NCBI RefSeq assembly: GCF_020982545.1
Contig: NZ_JAJKLK010000001.1
Coordinates: forward strand, 868,001 to 932,000
Source: Streptomyces sp. MNU76
GTDB lineage: Bacteria > Actinomycetota > Actinomycetes > Streptomycetales > Streptomycetaceae
DNA: 64,000 bases
Reading direction: 5' to 3'
Shown here: piece by piece, positions 51,539 through 60,322 of the stretch
How positions within the stretch are numbered: position 1 is the first letter of the stretch
Layout: each line of letters begins with the position of its first letter
Translations under genes and position numbers: made by a program
Notes under the pieces: model-generated
The model's database searches: none
Told to the model about the DNA's origin: nothing
Seen by the model: only the letters and a program-made list of their open reading frames with translations

Positions 51539-52692
51539 TTGGTCCCCTTGGGCTTGCGCTGCTCCCAGCCCTCGGCCCACAGGTCGAAGCGGGCCTGCTG
51601 CTGCGGGAACTCCGCCGCCGCGTCCACGTCCAGCTCGACCCCGAGGCCGGGCTTGTCGGAGAGGTGGAAGTAGCCGTCCACGACCTCCGGGGCGCCCGAG
51701 ACGACCTTCTTGATGTCCGCGTCCGCGAAGTCGTTGAAGTGCTCGAGGATCTTGAAGTTCGGGGAGGTGAAGCCGACCTGGAGGGAGGCCGCCGTCAGCA
51801 CCGGGCCGCCCACGTTGTGCGGCGCGACCAGCGTGTAGTGGGTCTCGGCGGTCGCGGCCAGCTTGCGGGTCTCCCAGATGCCGCCGATGTGGCCGACGTC
51901 CGGCTGGATGATGTCCACGGCCTGGCTCTCGAAGAGCTCCCGGAACTCGATCCGGTCGTGGATGCGCTCACCCGTGGCCACCGGCATGTCGACCTTGGCG
52001 GCCACCTTCTCCAGCGCCTTCAGGTTCTCCGGCGGCACCGGCTCCTCCAGCCACGCGGGCTTGAAGGGCGCCAGGTCCTTGGCGAGCCGCACGGCGGTCG
52101 AGGGCGAGAACCGGCCGTGCATCTCCAGCATCAGCTCGGCGTCCGGCCCGATGGCGTCGCGCACGGCCTCGATCAGCGAGACGGCGTACAGGCTCTGCTG
52201 GTGGTCCAGCTCGAAGTGGCCGGTCCCGAAGGGGTCGATCTTGAGCGCCTTGTACCCGCGCTCCATCACCCCCCGCGCCGCCTTGTGGTACGCCTCGGGC
52301 GTGCGCTCGGTGGTGTACCAGCCGTTGGCGTACGCCTTGACCTTGTCGGTGACCTTGCCGCCCAGCAGCTGCCAGACCGGCACGCCGAGGGCCTTGCCCT
52401 TGATGTCCCAGCAGGCCATCTCGATGACGGCGATGCCGGACATCACGATCTCACCGGCGCGCCCGTAGTCGCCGTACTTCATCCGCTTGACCAGATCCTC
52501 GACAGCGAACGGGTCGGAGCCGAGAATGTGGTTGGTCTTCGCCTCGTGCAGATAGCCGAGCAGCGCGTCGGTGTGGCCCAGCATGCGGGTCTCGCCGACG
52601 CCGGTGAGACCCTCGTCGGTGTGCACGAGGACGTAGGTCAGGTTTCGCCACGGCGTCCCGACCACGTGCGTGCTGATTCCCGTGATGCGCAC
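51535..52692 (-). CDS. Enolase-superfamily sugar-acid dehydratase (galactonate dehydratase-like)
   Basis: 385 aa. The mandelate racemase/muconate lactonising enzyme fold. The N-terminal capping domain is VRITGISTHVVGTPWRNLTY. Barrel features: KALKIDPFG, metal ligands in DAELMLEMHGRFSPS, WLEEPVPPENLKAL and MPVATGERIHDRIEF, and general-base residues in VDIIQPDVGHIGGIWE and YTLVAPHNVGGPVLTA. These members usually dehydrate D-galactonate or related aldonates to 2-keto-3-deoxy acids. GTG 52692 has AGGGAG 5 nt upstream. It leads an operon with the dehydrogenase and has the best regulon palindrome before it. D-galactonate versus L-arabinonate cannot be decided from sequence alone. Confidence 0.85.
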   Translation of the reverse strand: MRITGISTHVVGTPWRNLTYVLVHTDEGLTGVGETRMLGHTDALLGYLHEAKTNHILGSDPFAVEDLVKRMKYGDYGRAGEIVMSGIAVIEMACWDIKGKALGVPVWQLLGGKVTDKVKAYANGWYTTERTPEAYHKAARGVMERGYKALKIDPFGTGHFELDHQQSLYAVSLIEAVRDAIGPDAELMLEMHGRFSPSTAVRLAKDLAPFKPAWLEEPVPPENLKALEKVAAKVDMPVATGERIHDRIEFRELFESQAVDIIQPDVGHIGGIWETRKLAATAETHYTLVAPHNVGGPVLTAASLQVGFTSPNFKILEHFNDFADADIKKVVSGAPEVVDGYFHLSDKPGLGVELDVDAAAEFPQQQARFDLWAEGWEQRKPKGTK

Positions 52693-53244
52693 GGTACTCC
52701 CTGCCCTCTGTAGTCTGTTCGAAATTTCGTCGCTCGTTCGAAATGCTGGTCGCGACAGTAAGGACGACCCGGTCGGAGTGTCAATGGGTCGAACACACAA
52801 CGGTCCAAGGCGATCCGCACGGCTCGCGCCCCGGGAACGGTACGGGGTGATTCGGGCGCGGGTGAACGCGGCGCGCGGCGCACGGATGTGAGCGGTGTCC
52901 TTGACGGGGGCGCGGATGTCCAAGAGTCCCCTGGTGGCGGGCGTGATGTCCGTTTCGTCCGGGGTGGGTTGGGCGCCGTGCGGCGAATTCCGGCCTTGCT
53001 GGGGGTGCCGGGTCCGGCTCGCCAGGGGTCCGCCGTCGGGCCCGAAGGTGGCCTCTGCCAGGCAGATCGCGCCGGGCGGGACTCCGGTGCGCGGCTGTGA
53101 GGTGGCTCGCGTCAACAGGTTCGGGCCACAAGGCCGTTGCGCGGCCGGCCGACGCGGACGAACGCCCTCTCCGTGACCCGTGCCGCCCGTCGCGTTACTC
53201 AAACGTGACCGCCTTCCCTGCTGCAGCCCTCTTGACCGCCGGGA
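52693..53244. other. Long divergent intergenic region
   Basis: Over 550 bp without a recognisable gene. It holds the dehydratase promoter and regulon sites at its left end; the rest (52800-53220) has open frames on both strands with no domain resemblance. The LacI promoter/operator follows. Confidence 0.5.
52717..52746. promoter_or_regulatory. Palindromic operator, site 2, with adjacent half-site (dehydratase operon)
   Basis: GTTCGAAATTTCGTC (52717-52731) contains the perfect 10-bp palindrome CGAAATTTCG. A second half-site GTTCGAAATGC starts 19 bp later (52736). They lie 25-55 bp upstream of the dehydratase start. Confidence 0.65.
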
Positions 53245-53262
53245 ATTGTTAGCGCTCACAAT
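53232..53262 (+). promoter_or_regulatory. LacI-family operator and promoter
   Basis: ATTGTTAGCGCTCACAAT (53245-53262) is a near-perfect 18-bp palindrome (16 of 18) with the central AGCGCT typical of LacI-family operators. A TTGACC at 53232-53237 is the probable -35, with CACAAT as a poor -10 overlapping the operator. Confidence 0.7.
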
Positions 53263-53317
53263 GACCTCCGCAACGCACCATTCATCGCCCGGCAACATCC
53301 AAGGAGGTACGAGCGTC

Positions 53318-53383
53318 GTGTCGGACTCGCGCCAACTCGTCTTCCCCCCGGATGTCTTCGGGCGTTCCGGAATTCCGGTATGA
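53318..53383 (+). CDS. Possible 21-residue leader peptide before the LacI gene
   Basis: GTG 53318 follows a consensus AAGGAGGT (53301-53308) at good distance and opens a 21-codon frame, VSDSRQLVFPPDVFGRSGIP and a final Val, closed by TGA at 53381-53383. The LacI gene has its own strong site 60 bp further. It could be a regulatory uORF, or the stub of an N-terminus whose gene was lost. I recognise no relative. Confidence 0.4.
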   Translation: MSDSRQLVFPPDVFGRSGIPV

Positions 53384-53454
53384 ATCCGGCGGCACGGGAG
53401 CGCGCTCCCGCACGACGGGTCTTATCGGCAGACGACCGCCAAGGAGGTGCGGCC

Positions 53455-54498
53455 GTGACGTCCTCGCAGCTGCGACCGCCCACCATGGCCGACGTCGCCC
53501 GCCAGGCCGGGGTCTCCCACCAGACCGTCTCCCGAGTGCTGGGGGACCACCCCAACGTGCGGGACGAGACCCGGGCCAAGGTGCTCCGCGCGATCGAGGA
53601 GATGGGCTACCGCCGCAACTTCTCCGCACGGGCCCTGGCGACCAGGCGCACCCAGACCCTGGGCGTGGTCGCCTCCAACACCACGCTCTACGGTCCGGCC
53701 AGCACCCTGTTCGCGCTGGAGGAGGCGGCACGGGCCGAGGGATACCTCGTCTCGACGGTCAGTCTGCGGGAGCTGACCGTTGAGGCACTGTCCGAGGCCC
53801 TGGACCGTCTCAGCGAGGGCGGGGTGGAGGGAGTGATCGCCCTCGCCCCGCAGCGCTCGGCGGTCGCCGCCCTCAGCGAACTGCGCCACCCCTTCCCGGT
53901 GGTGGCCGTGGGCACCGGCTCCGGCGCGGAGATCCCCAGCGTCAACGTCGACCAGCACCTGGGCGCGCGGCTGGCCACCGGCCACCTGCTCGCCGCCGGT
54001 CACCGCAAGGTCTGGCACCTCGCCGGACCCGAGTACTGGCAGGAGGCCGCCGACCGGACCGCCGGCTGGCGGGCCACCCTGGAGGAGGCCGGCGTCGAAC
54101 CGCCGCAGCCGCTGCGGGGGGACTGGAGTCCGCTCTCGGGCTACCGGGCGGGCCAGGAACTGGCCGGCTGGGTGGGCCGCGGTCTGACCGCCGTCTTCGT
54201 CGCCAACGACCAGATGGCGCTGGGGGTGTTGCGAGCCCTGCGCGAGGCGGGCGTACGGACCCCCCAGGACGTGGCGGTGGTCGGCTTCGACGACATCCCG
54301 GAGTCGGAGTTCTTCGCCCCGCCGCTCACCACCGTCCGACAGGACTTCGCCACGGTGGGGCAGCGGAGCATCGCGCTCCTGCTGGACCTCATCGAGGGGC
54401 GGGCCTCCTCCGTCTCCCGGGTCGCCATCGAACCCCAGCTCGTCGTCCGCGCCAGCACCTTCCCGTACGTCCCCCTGGCGGGGACCGCTCCGGGCTGA
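53455..54498 (+). CDS. LacI-family transcriptional regulator
   Basis: 347 aa. The LacI helix-turn-helix is at residues about 12-60 (TMADVARQAGVSHQTVSRVL, NVRDETRAKVLRAIEEMGYR). The periplasmic-binding-protein-like sensor domain follows (LGVVASNTTLYGPASTLFAL, GGVEGVIALAPQRSAVAAL, VFVANDQMALGVLRALREAG, VAVVGFDDIPESEFFAPPLT). GTG 53455 is chosen over the upstream ATG 53380 because AGGAGG stands 7 nt before it and the residues it removes are low complexity. It precedes the sugar importer 54640-59406 in the same direction and probably controls it or itself through the operator at 53245. Effector inferred: a monosaccharide. Confidence 0.92.
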   Translation: MTSSQLRPPTMADVARQAGVSHQTVSRVLGDHPNVRDETRAKVLRAIEEMGYRRNFSARALATRRTQTLGVVASNTTLYGPASTLFALEEAARAEGYLVSTVSLRELTVEALSEALDRLSEGGVEGVIALAPQRSAVAALSELRHPFPVVAVGTGSGAEIPSVNVDQHLGARLATGHLLAAGHRKVWHLAGPEYWQEAADRTAGWRATLEEAGVEPPQPLRGDWSPLSGYRAGQELAGWVGRGLTAVFVANDQMALGVLRALREAGVRTPQDVAVVGFDDIPESEFFAPPLTTVRQDFATVGQRSIALLLDLIEGRASSVSRVAIEPQLVVRASTFPYVPLAGTAPG

Positions 54499-54542
54499 CG
54501 CGGCACCGAACAAACGAACGTCATTCACCCCTCAGTATGGCC

Positions 54543-54554
54543 GACATTTCGAAC
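54543..54554. promoter_or_regulatory. Palindromic operator, site 3 (second sugar importer)
   Basis: GACATTTCGAAC; read on the other strand with flanks it matches GTTCGAAATTTCGAAC at 13 of 16. It lies between the LacI gene and the importer, 86 bp before the binding-protein start, so the importer may answer to two regulators. Confidence 0.5.
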
Positions 54555-54639
54555 AATGATCGACAGGTTGGACGCGGTGCGGCCGGCCCCTGAGTACCAA
54601 CGGTCCCTCCTCGGACCGGCTCTTCAAAGGAGAAGAAAC

Positions 54640-55644
54640 ATGCTCAACAGACGGAACTTCCTGACCGCGGCGATCGGCGTGGCGGCGGCGGGCACCCTGG
54701 CGGCCTGTGCCAAGGAGGACGAGGGCTCCGGCGGCAACTCCGGTTCCGGCGGCGGCAAGAAGATCACCCTCGGCTTCTCCCAGGTCGGCTCCGAGAGCGG
54801 CTGGCGCAGCGCCAACACCGACTCCGTGAAGTCCGCGGCCAAGGAGGCGGGCTACAACCTCAAGTTCTCCGACGCGCAGCAGAAGCAGGAGAACCAGATC
54901 TCCGCGATCCGCAGCTACATCGCGCAGAAGGTGGACGTCATCGCCTTCTCGCCGGTCGTCGTCACCGGCTGGGACGCCATCCTCAAGGAGGCCCAGGCGG
55001 CGAAGATCCCCGTCGTCCTGACGGACCGCTCCGTCGAGAGCGACGAGTCCCTGTTCGTGACCCTGGTCGGTTCCGACTTCACCGACGAGGGCCGCCGTGC
55101 CGCCAAGATCCTGGAGAAGGTCCTGGAGAAGGCCGGCCACAAGGGCAAGGTGAAGATCGCCCAGCTGGAGGGCACCACCGGTGCCGCTCCGGCGATCGAG
55201 CGCGCCAAGGGCTTCAAGGAGATCATGGACGCCGAGCACAAGGACGACTGGGAGATCGTCGTCAGCCAGACCGGTGACTTCACCCGCGCCGGCGGCAAGC
55301 AGGTCATGGCGGCCTTCCTGCAGTCCAACCCGGACATCAACGTCCTCTACGCGCACAACGACGACATGGGTCTCGGCGCCATCCAGGCCATCGAGGCGGC
55401 CGGCAAGAAGCCCGGCAAGGACATCCTCATCGTCACGGTCGACGGCGTGAAGGACGGCTTCATCGCGATGTCCGAAGGCAAGATCAACGCGATCGTCGAG
55501 TGCAACCCGCTGCTCGGCCCCCAGCTGATGGAGGTCGTGCAGAAGGTCAAGGACGGCGAGAAGGTCGAGCGCTGGATCAAGACCGAGGAGAGCGACTTCA
55601 TGCAGGACCAGGCCAAGGACGCGCTCCCCACCCGTAAGTACTGA
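54640..55644 (+). CDS. Sugar-binding lipoprotein of a CUT2 importer (YtfQ-like)
   Basis: 334 aa. Twin-Arg-like lipoprotein signal MLNRRNFLTAAIGVAAAGTL with lipobox LAAC. The mature part resembles the galactofuranose-binding YtfQ: ITLGFSQVGSESGWRSANTD, KVDVIAFSPVVVTGWDAILK, PVVLTDRSVESDESLFVTLV, GAAPAIERAKGFKEIMDAE, INVLYAHNDDMGLGAIQAIE. AAAGGAG precedes the ATG. It is the first gene of a four-gene importer operon (binding protein, ATPase, two permeases), the same layout as E. coli ytfQRT-yjfF. Likely ligand is galactose in furanose form, or arabinose; this is inference from similarity. Confidence 0.9.
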   Translation: MLNRRNFLTAAIGVAAAGTLAACAKEDEGSGGNSGSGGGKKITLGFSQVGSESGWRSANTDSVKSAAKEAGYNLKFSDAQQKQENQISAIRSYIAQKVDVIAFSPVVVTGWDAILKEAQAAKIPVVLTDRSVESDESLFVTLVGSDFTDEGRRAAKILEKVLEKAGHKGKVKIAQLEGTTGAAPAIERAKGFKEIMDAEHKDDWEIVVSQTGDFTRAGGKQVMAAFLQSNPDINVLYAHNDDMGLGAIQAIEAAGKKPGKDILIVTVDGVKDGFIAMSEGKINAIVECNPLLGPQLMEVVQKVKDGEKVERWIKTEESDFMQDQAKDALPTRKY

Positions 55645-55744
55645 CCCACCCGCCCCACCGGCAGGGAGCCTCCAGGGGACCGGGCACGCCCCGGTCCGGG
55701 AGGCTCCCCGCGGGCCTGAACCCATGTCAAGAGGAGCGCTGCTC

Positions 55745-57283
55745 ATGGCAGAGCCGCGGCCCGTCCTGGAGATGACGGGCATAGTCAAGGAGTTTCCGGG
55801 GGTACGGGCTCTGTCGGGCGTCGACTTCCGGCTCTTCCCCGGCGAGATCCACGCCCTGATGGGCGAGAACGGTGCCGGGAAGTCCACCCTCATCAAGGTG
55901 CTGACGGGGGTCTACTCCCTGGACGGCGGCACCGTCACCCTCGACGGGAAGTCCGTGCTGTTCGGCAGCCCGCTGCAGGCGCAGCAGGCCGGCATCAGCA
56001 CGGTCTACCAGGAGGTCAACCTCTGCCCCAACCTCTCGGTGGCGGAGAACATCTTCATCGGACGTGAACCCACGCGCGCGGGCCGCATCCAGTGGAAGCA
56101 GATGCGCAGGGAAGCCGCGGAGATGGTCGACCGCCTCGGCCTCGACATCGACGTGACGGCCCCGCTGTCCTCGTACCCGCTGGCCGTGCAGCAACTGGTC
56201 GCGATCGTACGGTCGGTGGGCCACGGCGACAGCGACGGCCAGGGCTCCGGCACCAAGGTGCTCGTCCTGGACGAGCCCACCTCCAGCCTCGACCGCGACG
56301 AGGTCCTCGAACTGTTCCGCCTGATGCGGCGGCTGCGGGACGAGGGCGTCGCCATCCTCTTCGTCTCGCACTTCCTGGACCAGATCTACGAGATCTGCGA
56401 CCGGATGACGGTGCTGCGCAACGGCACCCTGGTCGGCGAGCACATGGTGGCCGACCTCGACCAGGTCGGGCTGATCGAGCTGATGATCGGCAAGGCCCTG
56501 GACCAGTTGGAGGAGCTCCACGAGCACCAGCTGCGCTCCGACGTCGGCGAGACCCTCGTCGCGGCCGAGGGCCTCGGCCGGACCGGCGGCATCGCCCCCT
56601 TCGACCTGGAGATCAAGAAGGGCGAGGTCGTCGGCCTCGCCGGCCTGCTCGGCTCGGGCCGCACCGAACTCGCCCGGCTGCTCTTCGGCGCCGACCAGCC
56701 CGACAGCGGCAAGGTCACCGTGGACGGCCGGCAGGTCTCGATGAGCGCCCCGAACGACGCCATCGGCGCCGGGGTCGCCTTCTGCTCGGAGAACCGCAAG
56801 ACCGAGGGCCTGGTCCCCGATCTGACGGTCCGGGAGAACATCATCCTGGCCCTCCAGGCGTCCCGCGGCTGGACCCGGCCCATCCCGGCCGGCCAGCGCG
56901 ACGAACTGGTCGCCAAGTACATCAAGGCGCTGGACATCCGCCCCGCCAACCCGGAGGCCCGGGTCGGCCAGCTCAGCGGCGGCAACCAGCAGAAGGTGCT
57001 GCTCGCCCGCTGGCTGATCACCCAGCCGAAGCTGCTCATCCTGGACGAGCCCACGCGCGGCATCGACATCGGCGCGAAGGCGGAGATCCAGAAACTGGTC
57101 GTCTCCCTCTCCGAGGACGGCATGTCCGTCCTCTACATCGCGGCCGAACTGGAGGAGGTCCTCCGCCTCAGCCACACCATCGGCGTCCTGCGCGACCGCA
57201 AGCTGGTGGCCCGGCTGACCAACGGACCGGAGATCACCACCAGCAAGATCCTGGAGACCATCGCGAGCGGAGAACACCAGTGA
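55745..57283 (+). CDS. Sugar ABC transporter ATPase, two nucleotide-binding domains (YtfR-like)
   Basis: 512 aa CUT2 ATPase. First [62 protein letters not shown]. Second [75 protein letters not shown] Gly/Ser insert ([11 protein letters not shown]) precedes the first Walker B. ATG 55745 has AGGAG at 9 nt; the ATG at 55724 is without one. The stop overlaps the first permease start (GTGA). About 100 bp separates it from the binding protein, including a possible G+C-rich hairpin that may lower expression relative to the receptor. Confidence 0.92.
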   Translation: MAEPRPVLEMTGIVKEFPGVRALSGVDFRLFPGEIHALMGENGAGKSTLIKVLTGVYSLDGGTVTLDGKSVLFGSPLQAQQAGISTVYQEVNLCPNLSVAENIFIGREPTRAGRIQWKQMRREAAEMVDRLGLDIDVTAPLSSYPLAVQQLVAIVRSVGHGDSDGQGSGTKVLVLDEPTSSLDRDEVLELFRLMRRLRDEGVAILFVSHFLDQIYEICDRMTVLRNGTLVGEHMVADLDQVGLIELMIGKALDQLEELHEHQLRSDVGETLVAAEGLGRTGGIAPFDLEIKKGEVVGLAGLLGSGRTELARLLFGADQPDSGKVTVDGRQVSMSAPNDAIGAGVAFCSENRKTEGLVPDLTVRENIILALQASRGWTRPIPAGQRDELVAKYIKALDIRPANPEARVGQLSGGNQQKVLLARWLITQPKLLILDEPTRGIDIGAKAEIQKLVVSLSEDGMSVLYIAAELEEVLRLSHTIGVLRDRKLVARLTNGPEITTSKILETIASGEHQ

Positions 57284-58378
57284 GCACCCCATCCGCAGCC
57301 ACCACCTCCCGCTGGCGGGCGCTGACGCACCACCACCTGTTCTGGCCGGTCGCGGTCCTGGTGGCCCTGCTGCTCATCAACGTCCCCTTCACCCCCGACT
57401 TCTTCGCGATCAGGATGACGGACGGCCACCTCTACGGCAGCCTCGTCTCGATCGTGCTGTTCGGCTCGCCGCTGATCCTGGTCGCGGTCGGCATGACCCT
57501 GGTCATCGCCACCGGCGGCATCGACCTCTCCGTCGGCGCGGTCGTCGCCATCACCGGCGCCCTGACCTGCTCGTACATCAGTGACCAGGCCGACCAGAAC
57601 GCGCTGGCCGGGGTCTTCCTCGCCATGGGCATCGGCCTGGTGGCCGCGGTCCTCTGCGGCCTGTGGAACGGCTTCCTGGTCGCCCGGATGGGCATCCAGC
57701 CGATCATCGCGACCCTCATCATCATGGTCGCCGGACGCGGTGTCGCCCAGCTGATCACCGACGGCCAGATCATCACCATCAACAGCGAGCCGTACCAGCT
57801 GATCGGCGGCGGCTACTGGCTGACGCTGCCCTTCTCCATCTTCGTGGTGGCCGCGGTCGTCGCCGTCACCGTCGCGCTGACCCGCAAGACCGCGCTCGGT
57901 CTGCTCGTCGAGTCGGTCGGCGGCAACGCCGAGGCCAGCCGCCTGGTGGGCATCCGGTCCCGGCGCATCAAGATCATGGTCTATATGTTCTGCGCCCTGT
58001 GCGCGGGCATCGCGGGCCTGATGATCAGCTCCAACACCTCGGCCGCGGACGGCAACAACGCCGGCCTGTGGATCGAGCTGGACGCGATCCTCGCGGTGGT
58101 CATCGGTGGCACCTCGCTGCTCGGCGGCCGGTTCTCGATCGGCGGCACCGTGATCGGCGCCCTGGTCATCCAGACCCTGACCACCACGATCTACACCATC
58201 GGCGTGCCGACCCAGACCAACCTGGTCTTCAAGGCCGCCGTCGTCATCGTCGTCTGCCTGCTGCAGTCCCCGAAGTTCCGGGCCAAGGTCTTCGGCGCCA
58301 AGGGGCGCGGGAAGCCCGCCGCCCGGCGGAGCCGCCACCCCGGCCGACGCCGCCCCGAAGATGGAGGTGTCGCGATGA
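57280..58378 (+). CDS. Sugar ABC transporter permease 1 (YtfT-like), frame break near its 3' end
   Basis: About 365 aa. Multi-pass permease: FWPVAVLVALLLINVPFTPD, LILVAVGMTLVIATGGIDLS (diagnostic GGIDLSVGA), GIQPIIATLIIMVAGRGVAQ, LAVVIGGTSLLGGRFSIGGT. As written the frame has no stop and runs straight into the second permease, giving one 708-residue chain. A shift near 58320, in a CCC run, would instead end the protein with AATPADAAPKMEVSR and a TGA at 58376-58378 overlapping the next ATG, the arrangement expected for this operon. I favour two proteins and a sequence error. Confidence 0.85.
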
Positions 58379-59406
58379 GCGCGACCACCAAGACGCGTAC
58401 GGCCCCGGAGGGCGCGGCGGCGTCCCAGACGTCCGCGATCCCCCGCCTGCTCGGTGACCGGCGGCTGCCGGTCCTGGTCACGGCCGCCCTGTTCCTCGTG
58501 ATGTACATCACCGGCCTGAGCCGGTACCAGAACTACGGGTTCGCCGAACCGCAGGTGTTCCTCAACCTGTTCATCGACAACAGCTACCTCCTGGTCGCCG
58601 CCGTCGGCGCCACCTTCGTCATCATGTCCGGCGGCATCGACCTGTCCGTGGGCTCGCTGATCGGCTTCACCACCATGTTCACCGCCTGGCTGGTGGAGCG
58701 TCAGGGCCTGCCCCTGATCGTGGTCGTCCCGCTCGCCCTCGGCGTGGGCGCGTTCGGCGGCTTCCTCATGGGCTATGTGATCCACAACTTCGAGATCCAG
58801 CCGTTCATCGTGACCCTCGCCGGGCTCTTCCTCTTCCGGGGCCTGTGCCTGGTCATCAGCAAGGAGTCCATCTCCATCAGCGACTCCATGGTGAGCAGCC
58901 TGGCCCAGACCCGGGTGCCGCTGGGACTCGGGGACCTGTCGATCGGCGCCCTCGTGGCCCTGGCCGTCCTCGGCGCCGCCTTCTACGTCCTGCACTACAC
59001 CCGCTTCGGACGCCGGGTGTACGCCATCGGCGGCAACGAGCAGTCGGCGCTGCTGATGGGGCTCCCGCTCGGCGGCACCAAGATCGCCGTCTACACGGTG
59101 AGCGGCTTCTGCTCGGCCCTGGCCGGCCTGCTGTTCATGCTGTACATCCAGTCCGGTGACCCGCTGCACGCCGTCGGCATGGAACTCGACGCCATCGCCG
59201 CGGTGGTCATCGGCGGCACCCTGCTGACCGGCGGCTCCGGCTATGTCATCGGCACCCTCTTCGGCGTCCTGGTGCTGGGCCTGATCAAGAGCATCATCCA
59301 GTTCGAGGGCACCCTCAGTTCCTGGTGGACGAAGATCGCCACCGGTGTGCTGCTCTGCGCGTTCATCCTGATCCAGCGGGCCATGACGGCCCGGAAACAG
59401 ACCTGA
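58375..59406 (+). CDS. Sugar ABC transporter permease 2 (YjfF-like)
   Basis: 343 aa. Helices include LPVLVTAALFLVMYITGLSR, YLLVAAVGATFVIMSGGIDL (again GGIDLSVGS), PFIVTLAGLFLFRGLCLVIS, and AVVIGGTLLTGGSGYVIGTL. The two permeases are different and probably form a heterodimer, as in the galactofuranose importer. ATG 58375 is followed by SATTKTRTAPEG, a soluble N-terminus; GGAGG lies 9 nt upstream. Last gene of the importer operon; no clear hairpin was found directly after it. Confidence 0.88.
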   Translation: MSATTKTRTAPEGAAASQTSAIPRLLGDRRLPVLVTAALFLVMYITGLSRYQNYGFAEPQVFLNLFIDNSYLLVAAVGATFVIMSGGIDLSVGSLIGFTTMFTAWLVERQGLPLIVVVPLALGVGAFGGFLMGYVIHNFEIQPFIVTLAGLFLFRGLCLVISKESISISDSMVSSLAQTRVPLGLGDLSIGALVALAVLGAAFYVLHYTRFGRRVYAIGGNEQSALLMGLPLGGTKIAVYTVSGFCSALAGLLFMLYIQSGDPLHAVGMELDAIAAVVIGGTLLTGGSGYVIGTLFGVLVLGLIKSIIQFEGTLSSWWTKIATGVLLCAFILIQRAMTARKQT

Positions 59407-59602
59407 ACCGAGCAGTTCCCCGCCCGTCGGCCCCTGTGGTCCGTCGCACCCGGCGTGCGGCGGACCGCTCGGCGTGCGCCGACATCGGGGCGAATGGTCG
59501 GGCTTGACCTCAACTGGGCAAACCGGAAAGGCAAGTTCCGCACACAACCTTCACAAGAGACTCTAGGAACGCCCCCCGTGCGGAATCTAGTCTTCCCGCG
59601 TC

Positions 59603-60322
59603 ATGGACTACTGCCACCCGTGCCGACGGCACCTCAACGGCGCCCTCGCCTGCCCGGGCTGCGGCACCCCCGTCGAAGAGCTACCCGCGTCCGCGGACGA
59701 CGCCGACGCACACGCCGAGGAAGCCGAGGAGACCTCCCCGGCGCCCGAGGGCGAGCCCGGCCCCCGCGCCTCGCGCCGCCGGGCCGGCCGGGAGCGCGCG
59801 CCGGGGACCCGCTCCAACCGCCGCGACCGCAAGGCCGCCGCCCACCGGCGCCGCCGTAAGCGCGTCCTGCTGATCGGCTCCGGGCTGCTGCTGGCCGTCG
59901 GGGCGCTGAGCCTGGCGGAGCTGGGTATCGAGGCCCCCGGCTCCGGTAAGGCGACCCGCGCGGCCGACGACGCGTCCGCGGGCGGTTCCTCGGCTTCTCC
60001 CGACGGCGGATCGGCCGAGCGGGACGACACGGCCGACGGCTCCACGGAGGACGCCTCCCCGTCCGCATCGCCCTCCGAGTCGGCCTCCCCGTCCGCCTCC
60101 GAGTCGGAGAAGGACGACAAGGACAAGGACGAGGCCGAGCAGGAGAAGGAACGCGACAGCCAGTCCGCGACCGGGGGCTCCCGCCCCGCGCCCCCACCGG
60201 CCCGGCCGCCACGGCAGCCCGGACCCGACGACGGAACCCACCGCCGACCCCACCCCCGACGACCCGACCCCGAGCCGTCGCCGTCGGAGACATGCGAGAA
60301 GTTCCTGTGGTGGTGCGCCTGA
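59603..60322 (+). CDS. SCO2400-family zinc-ribbon membrane protein
   Basis: 239 aa. The N-terminal zinc ribbon MDYCHPCRRHLNGALACPGC is followed by an acidic stretch, a basic segment (RDRKAAAHRRRRKRVLLIGS) and one membrane helix at about residues 89-107 (VLLIGSGLLLAVGALSLAEL). The tail is Ser/Pro/Glu/Asp-rich and ends SETCEKFLWWCA, with a conserved-looking Cys pair. I remember this pattern as the SCO2400 family; function unknown. Between about 60175 and 60290 the frame seems shifted: the alternative frame reads TEPTADPTPDDPTP, in keeping with the rest of the tail, so a compensating pair of indels is likely. Confidence 0.75.
   Translation: MDYCHPCRRHLNGALACPGCGTPVEELPASADDADAHAEEAEETSPAPEGEPGPRASRRRAGRERAPGTRSNRRDRKAAAHRRRRKRVLLIGSGLLLAVGALSLAELGIEAPGSGKATRAADDASAGGSSASPDGGSAERDDTADGSTEDASPSASPSESASPSASESEKDDKDKDEAEQEKERDSQSATGGSRPAPPPARPPRQPGPDDGTHRRPHPRRPDPEPSPSETCEKFLWWCA

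Noticed and set aside
56092..59406. An 1104-residue open frame
   Set aside because: Its first 400 residues are the YtfR-like ATPase read out of frame; only the two permeases at its end are real.
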